64,000 bases of DNA from JBBQNR01 sp963774075 (GTDB taxonomy: Bacteria > Actinomycetota > Thermoleophilia > Solirubrobacterales > JBBDJG01), in contig CAVZDP010000005.1 in the NCBI GenBank assembly GCA_963774075.1, forward strand, positions 372,001-436,000. The letters run 5' to 3'. Within the stretch, counting starts at the first letter, position 1; every line of letters begins with the position of its first letter. Shown here one piece after another: positions 17,893 through 26,321 of the stretch. The translations under genes and the position numbers were made by a program. Below the pieces are notes generated by a model. That model had not been told where the DNA came from. It saw nothing but the letters and a program-made list of their open reading frames with translations, and did not search any database.

Positions 17893-19539
17893 ATGGCCGA
17901 GCTGATCCTGGGTCCGGTTCTTCGCTACCTCGACGAGACCGAGGCGACGGTGTGGATGGAAACAGACGCCCCGTGCGAGGTCGAGGTGCTCGGGCGCTCG
18001 AATCGCACGTTCCACGTGGAGGGCCATCACTACGCCCTTCTGCCCCTGAGTGGGTTGGGCTCCGGCGAAACGCACGAGTACGCCGTCGCGCTCGACGGCG
18101 AGCGTAGCTGGCCCCCGGCCGAGTCCCGGTTCCCGCCCAGCGCGATCCGCCCGCTCGACCGCAGTGGCCCGATCAGGATCGTCTTCGGCTCCTGCCGCGT
18201 GGCCGTCCCGCACGAGCCGCCGTACACGCTCACCAAGGACGAAGACCCCGAGCACGGCCGCGAGATCGACGCTCTCTACGCCCTCGCCGTTCGCATGAGG
18301 TCGACGCCGCGCGAGCAGTGGCCTCACCTGCTGCTGTCGGTCGGGGATCAGGTCTACGTCGACGAGGACTCGCCACGCACGCGCGAGTTCATCCGCTCCC
18401 GGCGCGACACGAGCCGGCCCCCCGGCGAGGGGGTGCTCACGTTCGAGGAGTACACGCGCCTGTACTGGGAGTCATGGGGTGACCCCACGATCCGGTGGCT
18501 GCTGTCCACGATCGGCACCGCGATGATCTACGACGACCACGACGTGCACGACGACTGGAACACGTCGAAAGCGTGGCTCGAGGAGATGCGCGCCCAGGAC
18601 TGGTGGGAGGGGCGGATCGTGAACGCGCTGATGTCGTACTGGATCTACCAGCACATCGGCAATCTCTCGCCCTCGGAGCTCGAGCGCAACGAGCTTCTCC
18701 AACGGGCGCGCGAGGCGAGCGACGCCGGGCCGCTGCTACGGGAGTTCGCCGGGAAGGCGGACCGGTTCACGAACGGAAGCCGCTGGAGCTACTCGCGGGA
18801 CATCGGGTCAACCCGCCTCATCGTGTTCGACTCGCGCGAGGGCCGGGTTCTCGACGGTCCCAGGCGCAAGATCGTGGACGACCGCGAGTGGGAGTGGATC
18901 GAAGAGCACGCCCGCGGCGACTTCGATCACCTGCTGCTCGTGGACTCGCTGCCGATCTTCTTGCCGCCCGCCCTCCACTACCTCGAGGCGTGGAGCGAGC
19001 GGCTCTGTGAGGGCGCCTGGGGCGATGCGCTCGCCGGCGCCGGGGAGCGCCTTCGCCGCGCCCTGGACCTCGAGCACTGGGCCGCCTTCGGTGCCTCCTT
19101 CGAGCGCATGGTCGACCTGCTGATCGCCGTCGGATCGGGCCGGCGAGGCAAGCCCCCTGCGACGATCCTGGCCCTTAGCGGCGACGTCCATCACGCCTAT
19201 CTCTCCGAGCTCGCCTTCCGCCGCTCGGACGGCGTGAGCAGCGCCGCGTACCAGGCTGTGTGCTCACCCTTCCGAAACGCGCTCAACGCTCACGAGCGCC
19301 TGACGGTGGAGCTTGCGACTCGCAAACCCGTCGGCCGCGCAACGCGCGCGCTCGCGCGCGCAGCCGGGGTCGCGCCTCCGAACGTGCGCTGGCGCCTGGC
19401 GGACGACCCAACCTTCGACAATCAGTTCGCCACGCTCGACCTCGACGGGCGCTCCGCCACGCTGCGGCTCGAGCGCATCGTCCCCGGCGACTGGCGCACC
19501 CCGAGGATCGAGACCTCGCTCGAGCGCCGGCTCGCTTAG
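17893..19539 (+). CDS. PhoD-like alkaline phosphatase/phosphodiesterase, cytoplasmic type
   Basis: 548 residues. The PhoD-type metallophosphoesterase domain shows VFGSCRVA, LLSVGDQVYVDE (GDxxY), AMIYDDHDVHDDW (DDHE/D-type motif), LIVFDSREGR and LALSGDVHHAYLSEL (the GDxHH ligand). The N-terminal 90 residues are a beta-sandwich typical of PhoD relatives (LGPVLRYLDETEATVWMET). No twin-arginine or other signal peptide is visible, unlike classical PhoD. It would cleave phosphomonoesters or phosphodiesters. It converges on the propeller gene with 6 bases between stops. Confidence 0.9.
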   Translation: MAELILGPVLRYLDETEATVWMETDAPCEVEVLGRSNRTFHVEGHHYALLPLSGLGSGETHEYAVALDGERSWPPAESRFPPSAIRPLDRSGPIRIVFGSCRVAVPHEPPYTLTKDEDPEHGREIDALYALAVRMRSTPREQWPHLLLSVGDQVYVDEDSPRTREFIRSRRDTSRPPGEGVLTFEEYTRLYWESWGDPTIRWLLSTIGTAMIYDDHDVHDDWNTSKAWLEEMRAQDWWEGRIVNALMSYWIYQHIGNLSPSELERNELLQRAREASDAGPLLREFAGKADRFTNGSRWSYSRDIGSTRLIVFDSREGRVLDGPRRKIVDDREWEWIEEHARGDFDHLLLVDSLPIFLPPALHYLEAWSERLCEGAWGDALAGAGERLRRALDLEHWAAFGASFERMVDLLIAVGSGRRGKPPATILALSGDVHHAYLSELAFRRSDGVSSAAYQAVCSPFRNALNAHERLTVELATRKPVGRATRALARAAGVAPPNVRWRLADDPTFDNQFATLDLDGRSATLRLERIVPGDWRTPRIETSLERRLA

Positions 19540-19545
19540 CCTCGG

Positions 19546-21033
19546 TCAGCCGTCTTCGAGCCGCACCAGCCCTCCGAGCACGCCGACGTACGCTGTCCCG
19601 TCGGGGCCGAGGGTGACCGGGGCGAAGTTGTTGTTGAACCCGAGCCCGGTCCCGGCCAGCTTCCTGTACACGGTCGCTCCGGTGCGGAAGCTGAGCGTCG
19701 TGAAGTACCACGCGTCGACCTCTTCCGCGTTGGCCGGCTTGGTGTACGAGTAGACGAGCCCGTTCGCGAGCGACAGCTTCGGCACGACGGACGGCGCGCT
19801 CAGCTCGTCGTTGCGCCACACCGTGCGGCAGGTCCCGGAGTCAGCGTCCACGTCGACCCGCTCGAACCCGGGCGTCGTGGTGGCGCCGTTCATCACCGAG
19901 GTCGGCCCGGTGTAGCCGAAGTTGTTCTCCACCACGATCGACTTGTCGGTGGCGATCAGCGACTGGTCCGTGGAGCCGGCTCCCTGCTGGAAGACGGCTC
20001 GCTCGCAGACGAGCCGCTCCCCGGTCACGCTGCGGGCCCGCCTGTAGACCAGCACCTTCATCGGGTCGTCGTTGTCGGTGATCGTCACGAAGCGTGAGCC
20101 CATCAGGGTCGGCGTCGTGCCCGATCCAGGACTGGTCTGGCCCGGCTTGCGCACGCCGATGTTGTCGTACTGCTCGTCCCAGGTCACGGTCGGGGTGCCG
20201 TCCGGCGCCGCATCGAAGCGATAGAGGGCGCGATCGGAGACCATGAACACTCCGCCGTCGTCGCCGACCGCGAAGGAATTGGAGATGCGCTCCCCCAGCG
20301 CGTGCGTCTTGACCGTGCCGCTGGCGGGATCGATCGAGCCGACCACACCGCTCACGGAAGCGAACCAGATGCGCCCCGACCAGTCGGGCATCGCCGAGAT
20401 GATTGCGTCGCCGAGAACGACGTGCGGGGTGAGGTCGTAGTCGCGCTCGAGCTGGAACGTCGGCCCGCCGAGCAGCTCCGCCTGACCGACTATCCACACG
20501 TGACGGTGGTTTGTGGGAACCACCGCGCGGCCGAGGTGGTCGAGATAGAAGTAGCCTCCGCCCGAGAAGTCGGTGAAGGGATCGCCGCCCCCGCCACCAC
20601 TGCGCGGCGGCAGCGGAAGTCGCGTCAGCGGCTCGAGCGTCTGCGGATCGAACAGCACGAGTTTCGGTCCCTCGAAGCCGACGCAGATCGCGACGATGCG
20701 ATCGCGACTGTCGAAGGTGTGGGAGGCGCACTCGGCCCCCTGGAAGTTCGACAGCGTACGCATCGCGTTCCCGAGCGGGCCGGACACCTGGTACGTGTCG
20801 GTCTGGTACGCGTCGTTGTGGATGTTGCTGCGGCCGTTGGGCGCCATGAAGGGATGGCGCGGCGGCTGCGCAGAGTTGACGGCGCGGGGACGCGCCGGGG
20901 AGCCGATGTAGTCGGGCACGCTGCCCGCCTCGGGTCCCTCCGGAATCGGCGCCGCCACGGCGGCGCTCGCAAGTAGCAGCTGCGAGAGCGCGACGATCAC
21001 GATCGTCGGCGCGAGCGAACGTAGAGACATCAC
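19546..21033 (-). CDS. Secreted beta-propeller-like protein
   Basis: 495 residues with a signal peptide (IVIVALSQLLLASAAVAAP). The mature protein repeats short blade-like units in which a sentence such as KLVLFDPQTLEPLTRLPLPP, GVVGSIDPASGTVKTHALG or RALYRFDAAPDGTPTVTW recurs, typical of PQQ/SMP-30-like propellers. No Trp-dock PQQ motif or catalytic site is evident. The end DGTAYVGVLGGLVRLEDG is blade-like. It lacks the (Y/H)PRPGG module of other secreted proteins in the window. Function unknown, probably binding or an orphan hydrolase. Confidence 0.75.
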   Translation of the reverse strand: MMSLRSLAPTIVIVALSQLLLASAAVAAPIPEGPEAGSVPDYIGSPARPRAVNSAQPPRHPFMAPNGRSNIHNDAYQTDTYQVSGPLGNAMRTLSNFQGAECASHTFDSRDRIVAICVGFEGPKLVLFDPQTLEPLTRLPLPPRSGGGGGDPFTDFSGGGYFYLDHLGRAVVPTNHRHVWIVGQAELLGGPTFQLERDYDLTPHVVLGDAIISAMPDWSGRIWFASVSGVVGSIDPASGTVKTHALGERISNSFAVGDDGGVFMVSDRALYRFDAAPDGTPTVTWDEQYDNIGVRKPGQTSPGSGTTPTLMGSRFVTITDNDDPMKVLVYRRARSVTGERLVCERAVFQQGAGSTDQSLIATDKSIVVENNFGYTGPTSVMNGATTTPGFERVDVDADSGTCRTVWRNDELSAPSVVPKLSLANGLVYSYTKPANAEEVDAWYFTTLSFRTGATVYRKLAGTGLGFNNNFAPVTLGPDGTAYVGVLGGLVRLEDG

Positions 21034-21109
21034 CGCAAGCCTCCTCCCCGATGGACGCGGTACCGCCGGCAGTATATCTCCGGAACGCGGCGGGCGTTAG
21101 CCTGCGCCC

Positions 21110-21694
21110 ATGGGAGCCCGGCCGGTCCGTCTTGCCCTCTGTTTCGTCCTCGGCGCCGCGGTCGGCACCGGCCTCGACGCGATCCACGCCTACAGCGACG
21201 TGCTCGAGTACTCGAACGAGACGTTCGGCCGCCTGGCGTGGTTCGTGCCGCTGGAGTTCGGCCTGCTCGGCGTCGGCGCCGGCATCGCCCTACCGTGGCT
21301 CGAGGGCCTGGCGGGAAAGCCGCCCCTGAGTAGCAGGGACGCGACGGTCTTGGGCAGGTTGGCCGTGCTCGCGGGCGAGCTTGCGCTGTTCACGGGCCTC
21401 TACTTCCTGACGACGCTGCCGGAGACGGAGCTGGCCAGAATCAGTCTGGCGGTGGCGCTCGTCGCGCTCGCGGTGATTCGCCTCTTGACCTCCTCCGTGC
21501 CCGGCGAGGGTCTGTTCGTCGGCCTCGCGGTGGTGCTCGGCCCGGCGACCGAGGCGATCCTCTCGTCGCTGGGGGTCTTCGAGTACACGGACGAGGACTT
21601 CCTCGGCATCCCGTACTGGCTTCCTGGACTGTGGGCCAACGCGGGCTTCTTGATCCGGCGGTTGCTCCGGCCCTTGGTGGTCCAAGACTTCTAG
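21110..21694 (+). CDS. INSIG-like integral membrane protein
   Basis: 194 residues with about six hydrophobic segments. Two blocks match what I recall of Insig proteins: near residue 35-60 FGRLAWFVPLEFGLLGVG (compare the SSAWWVPP loop of human Insig) and near 155-190 SSLGVFEYTDEDFLGIPYWL followed by PGLWANAGFLIRRL (compare NGVYQYTSPDFLYVRSWLP then GGITMGNIGRQL). Eukaryotic Insigs bind sterols and regulate SREBP processing; a mycobacterial homologue is known structurally to bind diacylglycerol. A lipid-binding role here is inference. It converges on the GDPD gene with 3 bases between stops. Confidence 0.7.
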   Translation: MGARPVRLALCFVLGAAVGTGLDAIHAYSDVLEYSNETFGRLAWFVPLEFGLLGVGAGIALPWLEGLAGKPPLSSRDATVLGRLAVLAGELALFTGLYFLTTLPETELARISLAVALVALAVIRLLTSSVPGEGLFVGLAVVLGPATEAILSSLGVFEYTDEDFLGIPYWLPGLWANAGFLIRRLLRPLVVQDF

Positions 21695-21697
21695 CGT

Positions 21698-22420
21698 CTA
21701 GTACTCCCCCGCCGCCTCCAGGAAGAGTCGCGGGTCGTTCGTGATCACCCCCGTGACGCCGAGCTCGCGCAGCGCCAGGATGCGGGGCGCCTCGTCCACG
21801 GTCCAGGCGTAGAGCTCGCCCCCGGCGCGCCGAACGGCCTCGACGAGACGCGGCGAGACGAGCCGCCAGTGAGCCAGGATCGCGTCGCAGGCGCCGGAAC
21901 GAATTGCCGCCTCGGCGCGGCCGGGAAGCGCAACCCGGATCGCGCGCAGGGCCAGCAGGGCAGGACCGGCGAGGACCGTCGAGCGGGTGTAGTCACGACG
22001 CGCTCGCGGGACCGACCAGCCGATTCGTGTGCCCTCCCCAGCATCGCGAAGGTGGGCGAGGCTGTTGCGGTGCGTGGTCGACACGAGCGAGCGCGCCCGT
22101 AGGCCGTGGCGGCTGAGGGCCGTCAGGACCTCGTCCTCGTAGCCCGGAAGCTTGAGGTCAACGATCAGGTCTATGCCGGCGAAGGGCTCGGACGCGAGGT
22201 GCGCGAGGCCCTCGTCGAGCGCCAGCGACGTCCTCTCGGCGGCGTCCTCGTAGTCGTGCGCGAGGATCAGGCGACCACCCCCGCGCTCGGGCAGAACATC
22301 CAGCTCGATCATGTCGACGCCGTGCGCGAGGGCGGCGTCGAAGCTCGCCTTGGTGTTGCCGGGCTCTATCAGGTCCGCTCCCTTGTGACCCACTCTGCGC
22401 ATCGCCGTCATCGGCTCCAC
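21698..22420 (-). CDS. Glycerophosphodiester phosphodiesterase
   Basis: 240 residues with the GDPD TIM-barrel signatures: RVGHKGADLIEPGNTKASF (variant of HRG...PENT with His and Glu present), VDMIELDVLPE (metal Glu/Asp), LAHDYE, LIVDLKLPG and near the end LYAWTVDEAPRI with TGVITNDP. It hydrolyses deacylated phospholipids to glycerol 3-phosphate and an alcohol. No signal peptide, so probably cytoplasmic. The gene is divergent from the membrane protein at 22485, with an 8-bp inverted repeat between them. Confidence 0.93.
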   Translation of the reverse strand: MEPMTAMRRVGHKGADLIEPGNTKASFDAALAHGVDMIELDVLPERGGGRLILAHDYEDAAERTSLALDEGLAHLASEPFAGIDLIVDLKLPGYEDEVLTALSRHGLRARSLVSTTHRNSLAHLRDAGEGTRIGWSVPRARRDYTRSTVLAGPALLALRAIRVALPGRAEAAIRSGACDAILAHWRLVSPRLVEAVRRAGGELYAWTVDEAPRILALRELGVTGVITNDPRLFLEAAGEY

Positions 22421-22452
22421 GTTAACGAATGCACGCCCGGCGACAGCCGGTC

Positions 22453-22478
22453 CGGAGCTTTGAGACCTCTAAGCTCCG
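22453..22478. promoter_or_regulatory. Inverted repeat just upstream of a start codon
   Basis: CGGAGCTT (22453-22460), a 10-base loop, and AAGCTCCG (22471-22478) form a perfect 8-bp stem ending 6 bases before the ATG at 22485. It may be an operator for the divergent pair or, if transcribed, a hairpin that hides the ribosome site. Confidence 0.4.
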
Positions 22479-22484
22479 CGACCC

Positions 22485-23282
22485 ATGAACCAGGTCAGCA
22501 CCGAGCTGCGTCTCGTACTGTGGTCGTTCGCCCTGCTCGCACTCATCGCGGGAGGGCTGCTCTTCTTCGGCGGCAACGACACCGAGAGCTGGTTTTCCTG
22601 GACGATCGCGCCCCCTCTAACGGCCGCGTTCCTCGGCGCCAGCTATTGGGCGGCTTTCGTGCTGCTCGCGTGGTCCGCGCTCCAGCGGGATTGGCTCAGC
22701 GTCAGGGCCGCGTTGCCACCCGTGCTCGTGATCGCCGTCCTACTGCTCGTGGCGACGCTCATTCACCTCGACCGCTTCGACTTCGACAGCCTCTTCGGCT
22801 GGTTCTGGCTCATCGCCTACATGATCGTGCCGCCGCTGCTGGTGGTGGTCATCGCCCGCCAGCTGCGACACGAGGGCGGCCGCCGCGACGAGCACCTGCC
22901 GTTGCCCGAGGCCCTGCGGGCGCTCCTGGCCCTACAGGGGCTGACCATGGTCGTCGTCGGGGCTGCCCTGTTCGCCGCGCCGGCTCGGGCGGACGAGATC
23001 TGGCCCTGGCCGCTCTCGCCCCTGACCGCGCGAGCCGTCGGAGCATTCGTCCTCGGCTTCGGCGTGTCCGCCCTGCACGCCGTGATCGAGAACGACCGGT
23101 ACCGCTTCCGTGGGGCCGCTTACGCGTACACGGTCCTCGGCGCCCTGCAGCTGCTCGCGCTCGCAATCCACGCCGAGGATCTCACCGGCGGATCGCTCGA
23201 CTCGTGGCTCTACGCGGGCTTCCTCATCGGCGTGCTCGGAACCGGCGCCTACGGCTCCGCGCGTGCGGCTGAGCCCGCCTGA
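22485..23282 (+). CDS. Polytopic membrane protein of unknown function
   Basis: 265 residues, about seven transmembrane helices (for example VLWSFALLALIAGGLLFF, LPPVLVIAVLLLVATLI, MIVPPLLVVVIA, LLALQGLTMVVVGAALFA). A short cytoplasmic loop with RQLRHEGGRRDEHLP separates two halves that look alike in spacing. No motif identifies a family. Its last 34 bases overlap, tail to tail, the 3' end of the NTF2-like gene on the other strand. Confidence 0.7.
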   Translation: MNQVSTELRLVLWSFALLALIAGGLLFFGGNDTESWFSWTIAPPLTAAFLGASYWAAFVLLAWSALQRDWLSVRAALPPVLVIAVLLLVATLIHLDRFDFDSLFGWFWLIAYMIVPPLLVVVIARQLRHEGGRRDEHLPLPEALRALLALQGLTMVVVGAALFAAPARADEIWPWPLSPLTARAVGAFVLGFGVSALHAVIENDRYRFRGAAYAYTVLGALQLLALAIHAEDLTGGSLDSWLYAGFLIGVLGTGAYGSARAAEPA

Positions 23283-23680
23283 GGCTCGTCTCGCTCGAGC
23301 GCTTCGAGCGCCCCGGCGGGGTCGTGGTAGGTGTCGACGCGCACGCCCTTGCCGTCCCGCATGGTCCAGACGTGCCCGTAGCGTGACTCGACCTCTATGC
23401 CGCTGCCCTTGCCGCGGGCGCGAGAGCGCAGGATGATCGCCACGCGATCACCGCCGTCCACGCACCGCTCCGTTTCCTGGTGGAAGTCCTCCCAGGACTC
23501 GAGGAACCCCGCCAGGAAGCGCCGGATGGAGTCCCGGCCCTTGTAGCTGCCGGCCTCGGGCAGGTCCGAGTGCTCGACCCACTCGGCGTCCTGGGTGAGG
23601 ACGGCCAGCGCCGCCTCGGTGTCCCCGCCGTTCAGAGCGTCGTAGGCGGCGGTCAGAACCGCTACGTCCTCACTGCTCAT
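23249..23680 (-). CDS. SnoaL/NTF2-like fold protein
   Basis: 143 residues from ATG 23680. Cone-shaped NTF2-like fold: AYDALNGGDTEAALAVLTQD, AEWVEHSDLPEAGSYKGRDS, GFLESWEDFHQETE, then beta strands ending VWTMRDGKGVRVDTYHDPAGALEAL. In this group the pocket binds small hydrophobic ligands and may isomerise or hydrolyse them; many members are unassigned. A 12-bp hairpin at 23699-23727 lies just upstream. A related protein is encoded at 52877-53290. Confidence 0.87.
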   Translation of the reverse strand: MSSEDVAVLTAAYDALNGGDTEAALAVLTQDAEWVEHSDLPEAGSYKGRDSIRRFLAGFLESWEDFHQETERCVDGGDRVAIILRSRARGKGSGIEVESRYGHVWTMRDGKGVRVDTYHDPAGALEALERDEPQAGSAARAEP

Positions 23681-23698
23681 CCGACCGCAGTATGACGG

Positions 23699-23727
23699 CT
23701 CAGGCCGCCCGAGCGGGGCGGCCTGAG
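23699..23727. terminator. Strong 12-bp hairpin
   Basis: CTCAGGCCGCCC (23699-23710) pairs perfectly with GGGCGGCCTGAG (23716-23727) around a 5-base loop. It lies between the stop of the PRC-barrel gene (23746) and the start of the NTF2-like gene, so it probably ends the PRC-barrel transcript, although no U run follows on either strand. Confidence 0.55.
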
Positions 23728-23745
23728 CCGAGCTCAGGTCTTGGG

Positions 23746-24087
23746 TTACTGGTAGAAGGGGGAGTAGTAGTGCTCGAGCGCGAGCCTGTGCTCCTGCTCG
23801 ACGTAGCCGGTCGGGTCGTACTCGGGGGCGTTCTTGATCTCCTCCCTCGTGCGGTCGACGTAGACCGTTCCGTCCTCGGGGTCGATGCGCTCGATCGTGC
23901 CCGCCGGGAGAAGGACCCGCTTGCCGATGATCCAGGGGCCCGTGTCGACCACTATGGCGCACGAGCCCACCTCGTAGGTCGCCTTGTCGACTTTTCCGAC
24001 CTCGCCGTCGACCGCCTCGACCGAGAACCCGGTCAGGTCGAGATCGGTCACGGATTCGCGATAGCTCCAAAGCTCTATGGTCGTCAT
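23746..24087 (-). CDS. PRC-barrel domain protein
   Basis: 113 residues from ATG 24087, with GGAGGAAG close upstream. The PRC-barrel is visible as LTGFSVEAVDGEVGKVDKAT, AIVVDTGPWIIGKRVLLPAG and IERIDPEDGTVYVDRTREEI, followed by a short helical tail ending YYSPFYQ. Such stand-alone PRC-barrels are common in soil actinobacteria and are often stress-linked; the ligand or partner is unknown. About 165 bases lie upstream before the GGDEF gene, holding a small UUCG-type stem (24156-24171). Confidence 0.88.
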   Translation of the reverse strand: MTTIELWSYRESVTDLDLTGFSVEAVDGEVGKVDKATYEVGSCAIVVDTGPWIIGKRVLLPAGTIERIDPEDGTVYVDRTREEIKNAPEYDPTGYVEQEHRLALEHYYSPFYQ

Positions 24088-24252
24088 CTCTTCCTCCACG
24101 GTTGCTTGCCCTCGTCGTGGTACCCACGGGTCGGGGGCCAGAAACGGCTGCTGGCGTGCCGTTCGCGGCACCCCGGGGGGCGACCTGGCAAAAGCGGCCG
24201 CATCCGGCCGTGAGAGCTAATGATTCTGGTCACGAGCGCCGATTAACTGGCC

Positions 24253-25857
24253 ATGGCGGAGCACGAGCCGGCACGAATCGTCGACGTCTCAGAGGTCCAG
24301 CTTCGCATCGCGATGGTGAAGGCAGCCGTCTGGCTCACCTTCACGATCTGCGGCGCCGGCGGCGCATATGTGGCCGTGACCTGGGAGGGCGCCTCTCGCG
24401 ATCTGCTGCTCGCCTTCTTCGGCGTGATCGCCGCCACGGGCGTGCTATTCGTCGCGCTTCCGATCCAGACCATCGTGCGCAGCCGCGTCAACGAGCCCTT
24501 CTTCGTCGTCTGGAGCCTCGTCCAGATCGTGCTGATCGGGGCCATCGTGGCCCTCGACGGCGGGGCTCCCAGCCCACTCTCCGTCCTCTTCTTCCTACCG
24601 CTCGTCTTCGCGGCGCTCTTCTATCCGCTGCGCTCGTTCGTTCCGGTCGGAGCGCTCGACGTGCTGACCTTCGTCGCGGTAGGCGGCGCCGACGGCACGA
24701 CGGACCCGACCTATCTCGGCTTCATCGCGGCGTGCCTCGCCTCGACCGCCGTCATGTGTGCCTGGCAGGCGCAGAACCACGACCGGCAGCGCGAGCGGCT
24801 GACCGAGGTGTCCAGGACCGACCCCCTCACGGGATGCCTGAACCGGCGCGGCTTCGGCGAGCGCGTGCAGGCCGAGCTGGACGAAGCGCTGAGGCGCGGC
24901 AAGCCGGTCTCGCTCGTGATGCTCGACCTCGACAACTTCAAGGCGATCAACGACGTGGAAGGCCACGCCGCGGGTGACGAGCTGCTGTGCTGGGTGATCG
25001 ACCAGGTGCGCGACACGGTCCGCCCTGCGGACTCCATCGGGCGCATCGGCGGCGACGAGTTCGCGATCCTGGCTCCAGGCGCCACGCAGGGCAACGCGCT
25101 CGAGATCGCCGGCCGCGTGGTGGAGAAGATCGGGAAGCGGATCGGCATCACGACCGGCGTGTCGTGCTTCCCGCTCGATGGCGTCGAGCGCGAAGAGCTG
25201 TACCGCCAGGCCGACGCCCGCCTCTACGAGATGAAACAGGGCCAGGCGCCGCCGGAGCAAACCGCTGCTGGACGGCGCGAGCTGAGCTGGGCCGCCGCGC
25301 TCGCGCGCGCGGTCGATGCGCGGATGGCCGTGCCGGTCGAGCATTCCAGCAGGGTGGCCGAGTACTCGGCGGGTCTCGCACAGGAGTTCGGGTGGTCGGG
25401 CGAGCGGCTCGAGCAGCTACGCATCGCCGCCATGCTGCACGACGTCGGCAAGGTGCCGGTGCCCGACCGCATTCTCCAAAAGCCGGGACCACTTACCGAC
25501 GAGGAGTTCGAGGAAGTGAAAAAGCATCCGGCGGTGGGCGCCGAGATGGTCGCGCGCGTGGACGGCGTCGAGCGGATCGGCCCCTGGATCCGTCACTCGC
25601 ACGAGAACTTCGACGGATCCGGCTACCCCGACGGCCTGAGTGGCGAGCAGATCCCGCTCGCGTCGCGCATCCTGCTCGTCGCGGACGCTTTCGACGCGAT
25701 GACGAGCGACCGGCCCTACCGAATCGCGCTCTCGATGGAGGCCGCGGTGGACCAGCTTCGCCGCAACGCCGGCAGGCAGTTCGACCCGCGCTGCGTCGAG
25801 GCCTTCGAGGCCTACCTCGAGAAGGGCCCAGCCCCGGTCGGGGCGCCGCAGCTCTAA
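24253..25857 (+). CDS. Membrane GGDEF/HD-GYP bifunctional c-di-GMP enzyme
   Basis: 534 residues. Residues 1-170 hold about five transmembrane helices. A GGDEF domain follows (TDPLTGCLNRRGF ... LDLDNFKAINDVEGH ... RIGGDEFAIL) with the inhibitory I-site RxxD (RPAD) five residues before GGDEF. From about residue 345 comes an HD-GYP phosphodiesterase with LHDVGKVPVPDRILQKPG and HENFDGSGYPDGLSG. Both active sites look intact, so the protein could make and degrade c-di-GMP. It shares 4 bases, tail to tail, with the cupin gene. Most dual enzymes use EAL; a GGDEF before HD-GYP is less usual. Confidence 0.94.
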   Translation: MAEHEPARIVDVSEVQLRIAMVKAAVWLTFTICGAGGAYVAVTWEGASRDLLLAFFGVIAATGVLFVALPIQTIVRSRVNEPFFVVWSLVQIVLIGAIVALDGGAPSPLSVLFFLPLVFAALFYPLRSFVPVGALDVLTFVAVGGADGTTDPTYLGFIAACLASTAVMCAWQAQNHDRQRERLTEVSRTDPLTGCLNRRGFGERVQAELDEALRRGKPVSLVMLDLDNFKAINDVEGHAAGDELLCWVIDQVRDTVRPADSIGRIGGDEFAILAPGATQGNALEIAGRVVEKIGKRIGITTGVSCFPLDGVEREELYRQADARLYEMKQGQAPPEQTAAGRRELSWAAALARAVDARMAVPVEHSSRVAEYSAGLAQEFGWSGERLEQLRIAAMLHDVGKVPVPDRILQKPGPLTDEEFEEVKKHPAVGAEMVARVDGVERIGPWIRHSHENFDGSGYPDGLSGEQIPLASRILLVADAFDAMTSDRPYRIALSMEAAVDQLRRNAGRQFDPRCVEAFEAYLEKGPAPVGAPQL

Positions 25858-26297
25858 GTCTCTGCCGGTGCGCCCGGCGGGAGATCCGGGCGAACGCGCT
25901 CCTCGCCCTCCGGCATCCGGCCATCCCGGCCGACGTAGCCGTCCTTGCCGCCGACGATCACGAACACCGCTTCGTCGTCCCCGACGTTCCGGATCTTGCG
26001 GTGGGTCGCCGCGTCCACCCGCACGAGGGCACCCGGGCCGAGCCGCACGGTGCTGCCGTCGCCGAACTCGAACTCCACGTGGCCGCTGTGCACGAAGTAC
26101 GTCTCCTCCTGCGCGTCGTGGAAGTGGAAGCCGGTCTCGATGCCCGCCGGCAGCACGATCGCGTTGATGCCGAACGCCGTCACGCCGAGTGCGCGCCTGA
26201 CCTTGCGAAAGCCGGGGCCTTCCCCCAGCCCGTCGAGGTGAGCCGCCGCGTAGCCGTCGCCCTGCACGACCTCGTTTATCTCACCTTCTGCCATCAC
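25854..26297 (-). CDS. Cupin-domain protein
   Basis: 147 residues, one cupin barrel: metal motif 1 as TGFHFHDAQEETYFVHSGHVEFEFGDG (two His, Glu, later His), motif 2 as VDAATHRKIRNVGD. Metal ligands are therefore present, and the protein may be a dioxygenase, isomerase or binding protein. It is followed 24 bases later, in the same direction, by nothing of its own operon; the GMC oxidase gene lies upstream with a 24-base gap and may be cotranscribed. Confidence 0.88.
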   Translation of the reverse strand: MMAEGEINEVVQGDGYAAAHLDGLGEGPGFRKVRRALGVTAFGINAIVLPAGIETGFHFHDAQEETYFVHSGHVEFEFGDGSTVRLGPGALVRVDAATHRKIRNVGDDEAVFVIVGGKDGYVGRDGRMPEGEERVRPDLPPGAPAET

Positions 26298-26321
26298 GAG
26301 CCGGATACTAGCGGCCGACCG

